Assembly: GCF_010093345.1 (NCBI RefSeq)
Contig: NZ_PDWT01000008.1
Coordinates: 49,332-113,331 of the forward strand
DNA from: Pseudoxanthomonas yeongjuensis
GTDB taxonomy: Bacteria > Pseudomonadota > Gammaproteobacteria > Xanthomonadales > Xanthomonadaceae
Length of the DNA: 64,000 nt
Direction of reading: 5' to 3'
Shown one piece after another: positions 52,837 to 62,000 of the stretch; the stretch's first letter is position 1, and each line of letters begins with the position of its first letter. The notes beneath the pieces were generated by a model. It made no database searches, was not told the origin of the DNA, and saw nothing but the letters and a program-made list of their open reading frames with translations. Made by a program: the position numbers and the translations under genes.

Positions 52837-54075
52837 ATGAAATACATCGCCATCACCTATGGAACGGAGGGCGACGCACGCCCGCTTGCGGCGCTGTGCC
52901 GCGCGCTGATCGATGCCGGCCACGAGGCCAGGTTGCTTGCCGACGCCGCAACGCTCGGCAGCGCCCACGCGCTGGGCGTGCCCACCACGGCGCTTGCCGG
53001 CGACATCAAGGGCGCGCTGCAGCCGGGTGGCGGCATCTCCGGTGTAGTCGCCGGAGGCGACGGTTTCACCGCCACCGCGAAGGCCCTGGCGCGCATCGCC
53101 AATGCCAACACCGAGGCGTGGCTGCGGACCACGATGGATGCGGCGGCCGACGCGGGCTGCGATGCATTGATCGTTTCGGGACTGGCGGCGTTCGTCGGCC
53201 TATCGGCCGCCGAGCGCCTGGGAGTGAAGGCGATCGGCACCGGCCCGATCCCGATCACGCCGACCGCAGCGTTCCCCTCGCCGTTCCTGCCGCCCGCGTA
53301 CGTGCCGCGCATGCTCAACCGCGCCAGCCACCGCTTCGTCAACGCGATGCTGTGGCGCGCCTTCCGCAAGGCGACCAACCACGCACGCGAACGCGTCTGC
53401 GGGCTTGCGCCGCGCGGATCGGTCTGGACCGACCACCCGATGCTCTACGGCGTTTCGCCGGCATTGCTGCCGCGGCCCGGCGACTGGCCCGCCAATGCGC
53501 ATGTGTGCGGACAATGGAGCATGCCCACGCCGGAATGGTCGCCGCCGCAGGCCCTGCAGGATTTCCTGGGCGCGGGCGAGGCGCCGGTGTACGTCGGTTT
53601 CGGCAGCATGGTCGGTTTCGACCGGGAGCGGCTGCCCGATGTGGTCGCCGAAGCCGTCGCCGGTCGGCGCACCCTGTTCAATCCCGGATGGAGCGGCGCG
53701 GACACCGCGGGATTGCCGGACAACATTTTCGTCGTCGGCGAGGCGCCGCACGCATGGCTGTTCCCGCGGACCTCGCTGGTGGTGCATCACGGCGGTTCCG
53801 GCACCACGCATTCCGCGGCGCGCGCGGGCGTGCCGTCGGTGGTGGTGCCGTTCGCGGGCGACCAGCCGTTCTGGGCCGCGCGGCTGCGCGAAGCGGGCGT
53901 GGCCGGGGACCCGGTGGACGCAACGCCATTGCGCCCCGTCACGCTCACGCGCGGGATCGAGTTCGCCGAACGCGCCGGAGTGCGGGCGCGCGCCCGCGCG
54001 CTTGGCGAGGCGATGGCGAAGGAAGACGGCCTGGCCACCGCAGTCCCGCTGATCGAGGCGCTCGCTTCGCGCTGA
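52837..54075 (+). CDS. GT1-family glycosyltransferase (UGT/MGT type)
   Basis: The 412-residue cytosolic protein has an N-terminal acceptor-side GT-B fold (ITYGTEGDARPLAALCRALIDAGHEARLL) and the C-terminal UGT signature LVVHHGGSGTTHSAARAGVPSVVVPF. It resembles macrolide and antibiotic glycosyltransferases and transfers a sugar from an NDP-sugar to a small acceptor. The acceptor is unknown. ATG 52837 has GGAG upstream. The long upstream open frame is rejected because it starts inside repeats. Confidence 0.9.
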   Translation: MKYIAITYGTEGDARPLAALCRALIDAGHEARLLADAATLGSAHALGVPTTALAGDIKGALQPGGGISGVVAGGDGFTATAKALARIANANTEAWLRTTMDAAADAGCDALIVSGLAAFVGLSAAERLGVKAIGTGPIPITPTAAFPSPFLPPAYVPRMLNRASHRFVNAMLWRAFRKATNHARERVCGLAPRGSVWTDHPMLYGVSPALLPRPGDWPANAHVCGQWSMPTPEWSPPQALQDFLGAGEAPVYVGFGSMVGFDRERLPDVVAEAVAGRRTLFNPGWSGADTAGLPDNIFVVGEAPHAWLFPRTSLVVHHGGSGTTHSAARAGVPSVVVPFAGDQPFWAARLREAGVAGDPVDATPLRPVTLTRGIEFAERAGVRARARALGEAMAKEDGLATAVPLIEALASR

Positions 54076-54228
54076 CGATGTGTCTGCCCGGAGCGGAGTT
54101 GGGCAGCGTGAATGAATCCGTATCGACCCTGATTTTCGTTGCCCGGACAATCCCCGGACAAAGCCGGACCAACTCGTTATCGCGCGAAGCACCTGCAGGC
54201 GCTTCGCGCGTCGCCGGTCCCGGATCCG

Positions 54229-55161
54229 TCAGTTCGGCGCCGGCCTGACCTGGCGGTACCGCTTGATGGCGAAGTCGTACAGCATGTAAGCGATGCCGAG
54301 CACCAGGAAGAACTTGACCACCTGGTCGCTGGCCTGCGCCTTGAACACCGGGCCGTCCAGGACGATCCACGCCATGGCCGCGCAAGTGGCCAGGGCCAGG
54401 CCGGTTTCGATGCGTCGCAGCAGGTCCGACCAGTGGCCCTTCACGATGACGGTGGCGAACAGGGGAATATTGAGCGCGAGCAGCAGCAGCATCCACGGCG
54501 CCTGGCGTCGCAGGAACGTGTCGGTATAGGTAAGCGCCTGATACGCCGCGGGCGCCGCTCGACCGTTCCAGAAGAAATCCAGCACCCATCGCGGCTCGAT
54601 GAGCACGTACAGTCCGCACAGAATGCCGACCAGTGCCGTCGTCATGGCAACGCGGCCTCCGTAGAGACGATCGCCCGCACGCGGTTTCCACGCAGACGTT
54701 TGCGGTCGGCGGCGGCGGGCCCAGGCAGCCATGCCGAACCACACCACCAGCACGCCCGGCCACCACAGCGAAGGAATCGCCGTGCCTGTCCACCACTGGC
54801 CAAGCAGGTTGAGCACGTCCCCTGCCGAACCGATGGGTTGCCCCAGGCGGATCAACAACCCGAGGAACCAGATGATCGCCAGTCCGATGACCGTCACCCG
54901 CAGGAAATTGTGCCCATCCGCCGGATCGATGATGGTCAATGCCGGGCGATAACGCGCGGCCACTTCGTCGGGATGGCCGAAGGTCTGCAGGAATTCGGTC
55001 GCCATCGTCGCATCGACGCCGCGCCCGGCGGCATCGGCCTTGTCCTGCAAGCCTTCATCGATCAGTGCGCGCAGTTCGAACGCCACATCGTTGCGCTGCT
55101 TGCGTGGCAGCTGCACGGCTACGTCGGTGACGTAGGACTCGATCACGTCATTCGCATTCAT
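54229..55161 (-). CDS. HAAS-domain membrane protein
   Basis: The 310-residue protein from ATG 55161 begins with a HAAS signalling domain (NDVIESYVTDVAVQLPRKQRNDVAFELRALIDEGL, FGHPDEVAARYRP) and continues with about six membrane helices and cytoplasmic loops. HAAS proteins are usually co-transcribed with PadR-type regulators, as here: the gene lies two bases behind the padR-like gene. It may sense or transduce an envelope signal. Confidence 0.88.
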   Translation of the reverse strand: MNANDVIESYVTDVAVQLPRKQRNDVAFELRALIDEGLQDKADAAGRGVDATMATEFLQTFGHPDEVAARYRPALTIIDPADGHNFLRVTVIGLAIIWFLGLLIRLGQPIGSAGDVLNLLGQWWTGTAIPSLWWPGVLVVWFGMAAWARRRRPQTSAWKPRAGDRLYGGRVAMTTALVGILCGLYVLIEPRWVLDFFWNGRAAPAAYQALTYTDTFLRRQAPWMLLLLALNIPLFATVIVKGHWSDLLRRIETGLALATCAAMAWIVLDGPVFKAQASDQVVKFFLVLGIAYMLYDFAIKRYRQVRPAPN

Positions 55162-55163
55162 CG

Positions 55164-55499
55164 TCAGTCCTCTTTCAGGAGTCGGTCCATGGCGGTGTTC
55201 ATGCCCTGCCACGATTCGGTGAGCCTCTTCAGCAATTTGCGTCCGTCCGCATTCAGCGAGTAATAGCGACGCGGCGGCCCGTCCTCGATCTTCCATTCGC
55301 TTTTCAGCACGCCCTGCGCTTCCAGGCGGCGCAACAGCGGATACAGCGTGCCCTCTTCGATCGGCATGCCCCGATCCGCCAAAGCCTGCCGCAGCTCGTA
55401 CCCGTAACGGGGCTTGCGCAGCTGCGAAAGCGTGGCCAGCACCACCACCCCGCGCCGCAGCTCGAGCTCCAGTTTTCCGAAAGCGTCCATATCACCCAT
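55164..55499 (-). CDS. PadR-family transcriptional regulator
   Basis: The 111-residue cytosolic repressor has a winged helix-turn-helix (KLELELRRGVVVLATLSQL, YGYELRQALADRGMPIEEGTLYPLLRRLEAQGVLKSEW, GPPRRYYSLNADGRKLL). Start ATG 55499 (MGDMDAFG) or 55490 (MDAFG) both fit. The promoter and operator lie directly upstream, so it probably represses itself and the downstream HAAS gene. PadR proteins respond to small hydrophobic ligands, unknown here. Confidence 0.93.
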   Translation of the reverse strand: MGDMDAFGKLELELRRGVVVLATLSQLRKPRYGYELRQALADRGMPIEEGTLYPLLRRLEAQGVLKSEWKIEDGPPRRYYSLNADGRKLLKRLTESWQGMNTAMDRLLKED

Positions 55500-55506
55500 G
55501 GGCCAC

Positions 55507-55535
55507 ACAGTACTGTGCGTTGCACAGTATGTCAA
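55507..55535 (-). promoter_or_regulatory. padR promoter (-35 TTGACA, -10 TACTGT, 17-base spacer)
   Basis: On the minus strand TTGACA (55535-55530) and TACTGT (55512-55507) are spaced by 17 bases. The start codon is about ten bases after the -10 box, so the transcript is nearly leaderless, or translation begins at 55490 behind GGGTGA. Confidence 0.65.
55511..55529. promoter_or_regulatory. PadR operator candidate, 8-base arms
   Basis: TACTGTGC and GCACAGTA form a perfect 8-base inverted repeat with a three-base spacer inside the promoter spacer. The adjacent palindrome CACAGTACTGTG at 55506-55517 shares its left arm. Binding here would block the promoter. Confidence 0.7.
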
Positions 55536-55594
55536 TCCCCCGTCCCGGCCGGATCACCCTCCCGTGTCCGGCCGGGCCCGCATCGGCGAAATGG

Positions 55595-55939
55595 TCATTG
55601 CCCGGGTATGCGGGGCAACGGCCGGATGCGCACGGTGCTGTAGCGGCAGAGGTCGATGTCGCGGTAAACCATCGCCCGGCCATTGCCGAACGTGAAGCGC
55701 AAGTCGTACCTGCAGCCTTCCCCGGCGACCTGCACCGTGGCCGAGTCGCCACCACCGCGCAAGGGAGCCCCGAGCGACGTTTCCCGGAATGCATCGCTAC
55801 CCGGAATGGCCGTCTCGAACGCAGTGACGCTGTCGTGCGCGCGGTTGACGAGGTCCACGTAATGGGTCGGCTCGTTGGCACCGGCCTGGGTGGCGAGGGT
55901 GGACAGCAGGCCCGCGAGGGCGATGCGGATCGGGGTCAT
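55595..55939 (-). CDS. Exported hypothetical protein
   Basis: The 114-residue protein starts at ATG 55939 with a signal peptide (cleavage near AGA-NE). The mature domain is compact (THYVDLVNRAHDSVTAFETA, VAGEGCRYDLRFTFGNGRAMVYRDIDLCRY) with two cysteines that may form a disulfide. No family is recognised. Confidence 0.75.
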   Translation of the reverse strand: MTPIRIALAGLLSTLATQAGANEPTHYVDLVNRAHDSVTAFETAIPGSDAFRETSLGAPLRGGGDSATVQVAGEGCRYDLRFTFGNGRAMVYRDIDLCRYSTVRIRPLPRIPGQ

Positions 55940-56153
55940 GACGATGGTCTCCGGCTCGATGGGTGATCGCCGGGCATCGCGTGCGACGCATGGTGCGAAC
56001 CGGCACGTCCATCAAGCCGCCGCAGGGATCTTCGCGAAAGCGATCCGGGACGAATCGTCGTTGCGCCGCTGCGAATCGTAATGATGCGTCGCGGCGCTTT
56101 CCAGCGTTGCTCGCCACGCCTAGGATGGCCATGCACCGCCACGGACACCCGGA

Positions 56154-57278
56154 ATGAAGATCCAACTCGGCAACACGGAAATCGGCCTTTCCCGCTACCT
56201 CGCCCTGTGGACGATGGTGGTGGTCGTGTTCGCGGTGCAGCGGTACATGAACGATGCGCTTGATGGGCCGTTATGGTCGGTTTCCGGCTACCTGCGCTGG
56301 TCGATGATCCAGTGGTACACCTGGGCCGCACTGGCGCCGCTGGTGTTCCGGCTGGGCGAGCGCTACCCGATCCAGTCGCCGCTGCGTTTGCGCATGCTGG
56401 GGATGCCGCTGCTGGCGAGCGTGGGCGTCACCCTGCTGGCGCTGGTCATCGGCGCCCTGGTCTCGACCGTGTTCGAACCCACCTCCTTCGGCCAACAGCT
56501 CCGGTATTACCTGAGCATGCATTCCGCCACCGGGCTGTTCACGTACTGGGCGCTTTTCATCATCCAGCAAGCGATGCATTTCCACGCCGAAAAGACCCGC
56601 CGCGAGGTCGAAGCCAGCCGGCTCGCCACCGAGCTTGCGCAATCGCGGCTGCTGGCGCTGAAGTCGCAACTGCAACCGCATTTCCTGTTCAATACGCTGC
56701 ACGCCATCATGACCCTGCTCGATGAAGACAAGGTGTCGGCGGAGGACATGCTGTTGCGCCTGAGCGAATTGCTGCGCGCCTTCCTGGAGGACTACGACGG
56801 GCAGGAGATCAGCCTGCGCCAGGAGCTGGCCCTGGTCGAACTTTACCTGGGCATCCAGCGCAAGCGGTTCAAGGACCGGCTGACCACGCGTATCTACATC
56901 GCGCCGGATACGCTGGACTGCGCCGTGCCCAGCCTGTTGCTGCAGCCGATCGTCGAGAACGCGATCCGCCATGGCATCGGCCAGCGCGTCGGCGGCGATT
57001 GCATCGAGATCGAGAGCCGGCGCGAAGCCGGTACCCTTTGCATCGACGTGCGCAACCGCAACAGCACCCTCGCCCCCGGACCCGCCGACCCGACCGGACA
57101 TGGCATCGGCCTCTCGAATACACGCTTGCGGCTGAAGGAGCTGTATGGCGACGCCGCGCAGGTGCGCCTGGACATGATCTGGCCCGAAGGCGTGGCCTGC
57201 CGCATCCGCGTGCCGTTCCGCGAACTGGAGGGGCCCGACGACGCGCCCGAATTCTCGCCGGAGCCGGAGCCTGCATGA
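56154..57278 (+). CDS. LytS/AlgZ-like sensor histidine kinase
   Basis: The 374-residue protein has about four N-terminal membrane helices. The kinase core carries the phospho-acceptor in QLQPHFLFNTLHAIMTLL near residue 182, followed by the HATPase boxes LLLQPIVENAIRHGI, DVRNRNS and GHGIGLSNTRLRL. It resembles the 4-TM LytS family. The downstream LytTR regulator gene overlaps its stop as ATGA. Signal unknown. Confidence 0.92.
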   Translation: MKIQLGNTEIGLSRYLALWTMVVVVFAVQRYMNDALDGPLWSVSGYLRWSMIQWYTWAALAPLVFRLGERYPIQSPLRLRMLGMPLLASVGVTLLALVIGALVSTVFEPTSFGQQLRYYLSMHSATGLFTYWALFIIQQAMHFHAEKTRREVEASRLATELAQSRLLALKSQLQPHFLFNTLHAIMTLLDEDKVSAEDMLLRLSELLRAFLEDYDGQEISLRQELALVELYLGIQRKRFKDRLTTRIYIAPDTLDCAVPSLLLQPIVENAIRHGIGQRVGGDCIEIESRREAGTLCIDVRNRNSTLAPGPADPTGHGIGLSNTRLRLKELYGDAAQVRLDMIWPEGVACRIRVPFRELEGPDDAPEFSPEPEPA

Positions 57279-58051
57279 GCATCGGCGCGCTGGTCGTGGA
57301 CGACGAACCGATCGCCCGCCACGCGATCGTACGCCTGCTGCGCGACGACCCGGAGATGGAATTGCTCGGCGAGTGCGGCGACGGCGTCTCGGCGGTCGCG
57401 GCGATCCGCGACCAGTCGCCGGACCTGGTCTTCCTCGACATCCAGATGCCGGCGATCAGCGGCATCGACGTCGTCGCCACGATCGGTGCGGAGCACATGC
57501 CGGCGACGGTATTCGTCACCGCTTTCGAGCAGTACGCGGTGCGCGCCTTCGAGGCCAACGCGGTGGACTACCTGGTCAAGCCCTTCAGCCGCAAGCGCTT
57601 CGCCGAAACCCTGCAACGCGCCAAGAACCGACTGGCATCCGGCACCGGCGGGGCGGCGCCGGATGCGCGGATCCTGCAGGCGCTGGAGGCGCTGCGTCAG
57701 CGCGACGACTACCTGGAACGCATCCCGGTGCGCGTCGACGAGGCCGTCGTCTTCGTCGCGGTCGATGAGATCGTGTGGATCAAGGCAAGCCGCAACACCG
57801 TGCTGATCCACCTGGCCGACCGCACGCATGAACTGCGCGAGACCATGGCCACGCTCGCCGCGCGCCTGGATCCGCGCCATTTCGCCCGCGTGCACCGCTC
57901 CGCGATCATCAACGTGCGCCGCGTCCGGACCATCCATCCCTGGTTCAACGGCCACCACGTGGTCACCATGGATACCGGCCAGCAATTGCGCATGAGCCGC
58001 TACCAGCACGAAGCCTTCCTGCGATTGGCGACGACGCGACGCGACGCCTGA
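57275..58051 (+). CDS. LytTR-family response regulator
   Basis: The 258-residue regulator has a receiver domain (ALVVDDEPIARHAI, phospho-acceptor Asp in LDIQMPA near residue 55, VTAFEQYA, LVKPF) and a C-terminal LytTR DNA-binding domain (IPVRVDEAVVFVAVDEIVWIKAS, FARVHRSAIINVRRV). ATGA overlap couples it to the kinase gene. The regulon is unknown. Confidence 0.93.
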   Translation: MSIGALVVDDEPIARHAIVRLLRDDPEMELLGECGDGVSAVAAIRDQSPDLVFLDIQMPAISGIDVVATIGAEHMPATVFVTAFEQYAVRAFEANAVDYLVKPFSRKRFAETLQRAKNRLASGTGGAAPDARILQALEALRQRDDYLERIPVRVDEAVVFVAVDEIVWIKASRNTVLIHLADRTHELRETMATLAARLDPRHFARVHRSAIINVRRVRTIHPWFNGHHVVTMDTGQQLRMSRYQHEAFLRLATTRRDA

Positions 58052-58264
58052 GGCGTCACGGCTTCACGCAATGCGTCGTGAATGCACTCCCTCCTGATTG
58101 GACCGCCCGCGGGACATTGCTTCCCTGATTCCGCACTTTTGCGCTTCCACTGCGCACCCATTTCATTCCTGCAGCGATGGCTGTCCAGGCATTCCGCCGG
58201 GACCCGTCGCACGGAAATCGCCGCTCCCTCCCCACTGCGATGTCCGCTGCAGGAGTTCAATGCA

Positions 58265-58801
58265 ATGACCCACAAGAAAATGCTTTCCCGCACCCTGTTC
58301 GCCGTCCTGATGAGCGCCGCCGCTTTCGGTGCGCAGGCGGCCGAGACCACTGGCTTCTATGCCGGCGCCGGCGCCGGTCAATCCTTCGTCGACGAAGCCA
58401 GCTACGACGACGAGGACACCGCGTTCTCCGCGTTCGGTGGTTACCAGTTCAATCGCTGGTTCGGCCTTGAGGCCGGCTATGCGGATTTCGGCCAGCTCGA
58501 ACCCGGTATCGCCGGCGCGGACTTGGAAGCCAGTTCCGTCTATCTCACCGCGGTCGGCACGTTGCCGTTCACCGAGAAGTTCTCCGGCTACGCCAAGGCC
58601 GGCTTGCAGCGCTGGGACCTGGACACCGCGATCCCCGGCCTGACCGGCACCGCCGATGACAGCGGCACCGATCCGACCTATGGCGTCGGCCTGCAGTACC
58701 GCTTCAACGACGCCGTCGCGCTGCGTGGCGAATACAGCCGCTACGAGATCGAGGACCTGGATGCCGACCTGGCCCAGTTGCAGGTGCGTTTCGACTTCTG
58801 A
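58265..58801 (+). CDS. Small outer-membrane beta-barrel protein (OmpA-like N-terminal fold)
   Basis: The 178-residue protein from ATG 58265, with AGGAG upstream, has a signal peptide (cleavage near AQA-AE) and eight beta-strands (GFYAGAGAGQSF, AFGGYQFNRWFGLEAGYADFG, SVYLTAVGTLP, YGVGLQYRFNDAVALRGEYSRYEI, LQVRFDF). The final Phe fits outer-membrane export. It is a small eight-stranded porin or surface protein. A terminator hairpin follows. Confidence 0.88.
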   Translation: MTHKKMLSRTLFAVLMSAAAFGAQAAETTGFYAGAGAGQSFVDEASYDDEDTAFSAFGGYQFNRWFGLEAGYADFGQLEPGIAGADLEASSVYLTAVGTLPFTEKFSGYAKAGLQRWDLDTAIPGLTGTADDSGTDPTYGVGLQYRFNDAVALRGEYSRYEIEDLDADLAQLQVRFDF

Positions 58802-58819
58802 TTCCGCCACACGCGACGC

Positions 58820-58847
58820 AAGGCCGCCGGTTCACGCCGGCGGCCTT
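58820..58847 (+). terminator. Intrinsic terminator hairpin
   Basis: AAGGCCGCCGG and CCGGCGGCCTT pair as an 11-base stem with a six-base loop, followed by GTTG. It lies right behind the beta-barrel gene. Confidence 0.75.
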
Positions 58848-58912
58848 GTTGCGCAGGATGGGCCCTGGCCCATCATTGATCGCATTGGCCACATCGCACC
58901 GGAACCAGCAGC

Positions 58913-58930
58913 GGTGGGCCGAGGCCCACC
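58913..58930. repeat. GGTGGGCCgaGGCCCACC palindrome
   Basis: Perfect 8-base arms, the same element as at 9878-9895, between the beta-barrel and autotransporter genes. It is convergent with the autotransporter 3' end. Confidence 0.75.
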
Positions 58931-59063
58931 TTGCATGCTTCCGCCGCGAAGCGTGCGGCCTGGTTGCCGGTCCGGATCGATCACCGGCGATGCAGGCCCG
59001 TAGTCGCCGCGGCCCCGCATCGGTTGCGGGATCGCGGCGCATGCTGGCGTGATCGCTCCGCGC

Positions 59064-62000
59064 TCAGAATGCCCAGTTGAGCGTGATCCGCGCACCCTGG
59101 TCGCGGGTATCGCTGGCGAAGCGGCCGACGTAGCTCGCATCGATCACCACCTGCGGATCGGCCTGCCAGCGCAGCCCGGCATCGAACGCGAACGCGTTGT
59201 CGGCGATCGGCGTGCCGGCGATCGTGAACGTGTCCGAACCCGTGAGGAAGCGCGCGTCGTTGAGCGGGACATCGCCGCCGCCGAAGGCATGCATCCAGCC
59301 CACGCTGCCCTGCCATTGCACGGCATCCTGGCTGCCGAACGCCGCCGTCCAGCGCGCGCCGACGGTCGCATAGGTGCGCTCGCAGCTGGCGGCATCGACG
59401 TGCAGCGCGGCATCGCCGCCGGTTTCGTCGAAGGCGTCGCTGCGGACCTTGACCTGCGCAAGATTGAGGAACGGCGCCAGGCTGCCGCGACTGAACGCGA
59501 ACGCATGGCTGCCATCGAGGTAGACCTGCGTGGTGCGGGCGTCGTAGTCGGCTTGGGTCAAATCGGCATATCCGCCGAAAGCGACGATACGCCTGCTGCC
59601 GGCCTGTTGCCGGCTGTGCGCCGCGCCGCCCTGCAGCAACAGGCCGCCGGCCTGGATGCTGCCGTACAGGCCCAGGTGCCGGCTGTCGATGTCGACCACG
59701 GACGCGCGCGCATCGGCGCGCGCGGTGAGCTGTCCAGTTCCGATCACGGCACCGACGCGGGCCTGTTCGGCGATGGCGATGTCGGCGCCGATCGCGAACC
59801 CGAGCGCGTCGCCGCGCATCGCATCCGCATTGCCGTCGCTGTCGCTGCGCGCCCAATGGCCCCAGGCCGCAGTCCACGCACCAGCACCGTTGCCCGCCAC
59901 CTGCAGATGCTGGTTGATCGCTTCGCGCAGATAGCGGCTGTCGTCCAGCAACGCGGTGCGGGCACTGGCGTGCACTTCGCCCGATAGCGCATCGAAGGCC
60001 GGTGGCGCGCTGTCGGCGTCGAGCGTGGTCAGCGCGACGTAGGCGGTATTTCCCCAGTCCAGGCCGTCGGCCGCTGCCGCGGTGGCGCGCTGGTTGCGGG
60101 TGCGGGCCGCACTTGCGAAAGCGGTGTCGTTGCGCTGCAGCGACAGGGTCACCGTATTGGCGCCGTAGCCCAGGATCGGGTCGAGGAACAACAGGCTAGA
60201 GGTCGCGCTGTCGAACTCGCCGCTGACGCCGCCGCCAGCGGTGAGGATGGTGTAATCGGTACGCGGCATCCAGTTGCCCGATTGCGCCAGCACCAGCGTG
60301 CTGCCGTCGAGCGTGGCGACGCCGTCGACCACCAGCAAGTCGGCCTGGCCATCGGCATTGGCTTCGATCGCCAGGGTGCCGGTGGCGGTCTGGGTATAGT
60401 CGCCATGGATCGTGAGCGTGCCGATGGAAGCGCCCGGCGCGAGCGTACCGGCATTGAGCACGTCGCCACCGATGCTGCCATGGCCGCCGAGCGTCGCGCC
60501 GTTGGCCACATCGACATCGCCGCCAAGCGCCGCACCGTTGCCGGCGACGCTGCCGACGATGACGCCGCCCGATTGCACATCGGTATTGCCGGCAAAGGCG
60601 CTGCTGTCGCCATCGAGCACGAGTATGCCGCTGCCCTGTTGAACCAGTGCGCCGCTGCCGGAAATCGCGCCTGCGAAGGTGATCGCGTCGCTGCGATCGA
60701 ACGCCAGCACCGCGTCATTCGCGACATCGCCGGAGATCGCGCCGGTCGTGCCGCCAGCGCCGACCTGCAAGGTGCCATCGGCGATCGTGATGCCCGCCGT
60801 GGCGAGGTCGCGATCCAGCATCCATGTCCCGTTGCCGTCCTTGGTCAGCGCGCCGGAAAACGTGGTCGCTCCGCTGACCGCGTCCGAGTACAGCTGCGTG
60901 CCGCTACCCTCCAGCGCGAGCGTCGAGGCCGTGTTGTTGCCGATGTACAGCCCGCCCTGCAACGTGCTGCTGCTGAGCAGCGTCACTGCATTGAGCGCGT
61001 CGGCATCCAGCGCCACGTCGCCGATCAGCGCGCCTGCATTGGTCAGGTTGACCGTGCCGCTGGCGAACACCGATACGCTGCTGTTGCCGCCGATGATGCT
61101 GGAACCGGCCGAGTTGCTGATCGTGCTGGCTCCGGCCAGGGCGATGCCCGAGGCGCCGCCCTGGATGGTGGCGCCACCCTGGTTGGTGATGGTGCCGCCC
61201 TGATGCAGGATCACGCCGTAACTGCTGGCGCCGGTGCCGCTGATGCTGGCCCCGCCCTGGTTGGTGATCGTGCCGCTCTGCGACATCCGCACGGCGACGG
61301 AGTCGCCGCTGATGCTGGCGCCGCTCTGATTGATGAGCGTGCCGCCCTGGATCATCAGGACGCTGTCGTACGTACCGCCATGGATGCTGGCGCCATTCTC
61401 GTTGGTCACCACACTGTCCGGGCCGCCATCGGTGACGAGCGCATAGCCGGCGCCTTCGATACGGCTGGCGCCGCCGTTGTTGACGACCGTACCGCCGGTG
61501 ATCAGCCACAGCCCGATGGAATCGCCCGCGATGCGGCCGCCATCGTGATTGGTCACGGTCGCCATGCCGCCGTTGGCGATTACGCCGATTTCCGACGTGC
61601 CCGTATGCGATAGGGTGCCGGCGTTGTCCAACGTACCGCCGTTGTTGAGTGCGATCGCATTGGCCAGCGCGATACCGCTGTCCACCTTCAGGGTGGCGCC
61701 CTGGTTGGCGGCGTTGTCCACCGTCACGCTGCCGCTGCCCAGCGCCGCATTGCCGGCGACCTCCAGGGTGCCGCCATTGACGGTAGTCCCGCCGCTGTAG
61801 GTATTGGTCCCGGTCAGGACCAACGTGCCCAGGTCGGTCTTGACCAGGCCGTCGCTGCCGGCGATGACGTTGCCGAGGGTCGCGGTCATGTCCGCGCCGG
61901 CCGCGCTGCCATCGCCCACGCGGATCACCGGCGTCGCGCCGCCGTCCGCGACCAGGGTCAGGGCATCGCCGGTGAGCGCATAGCCGTCGCTGGCGAACTG

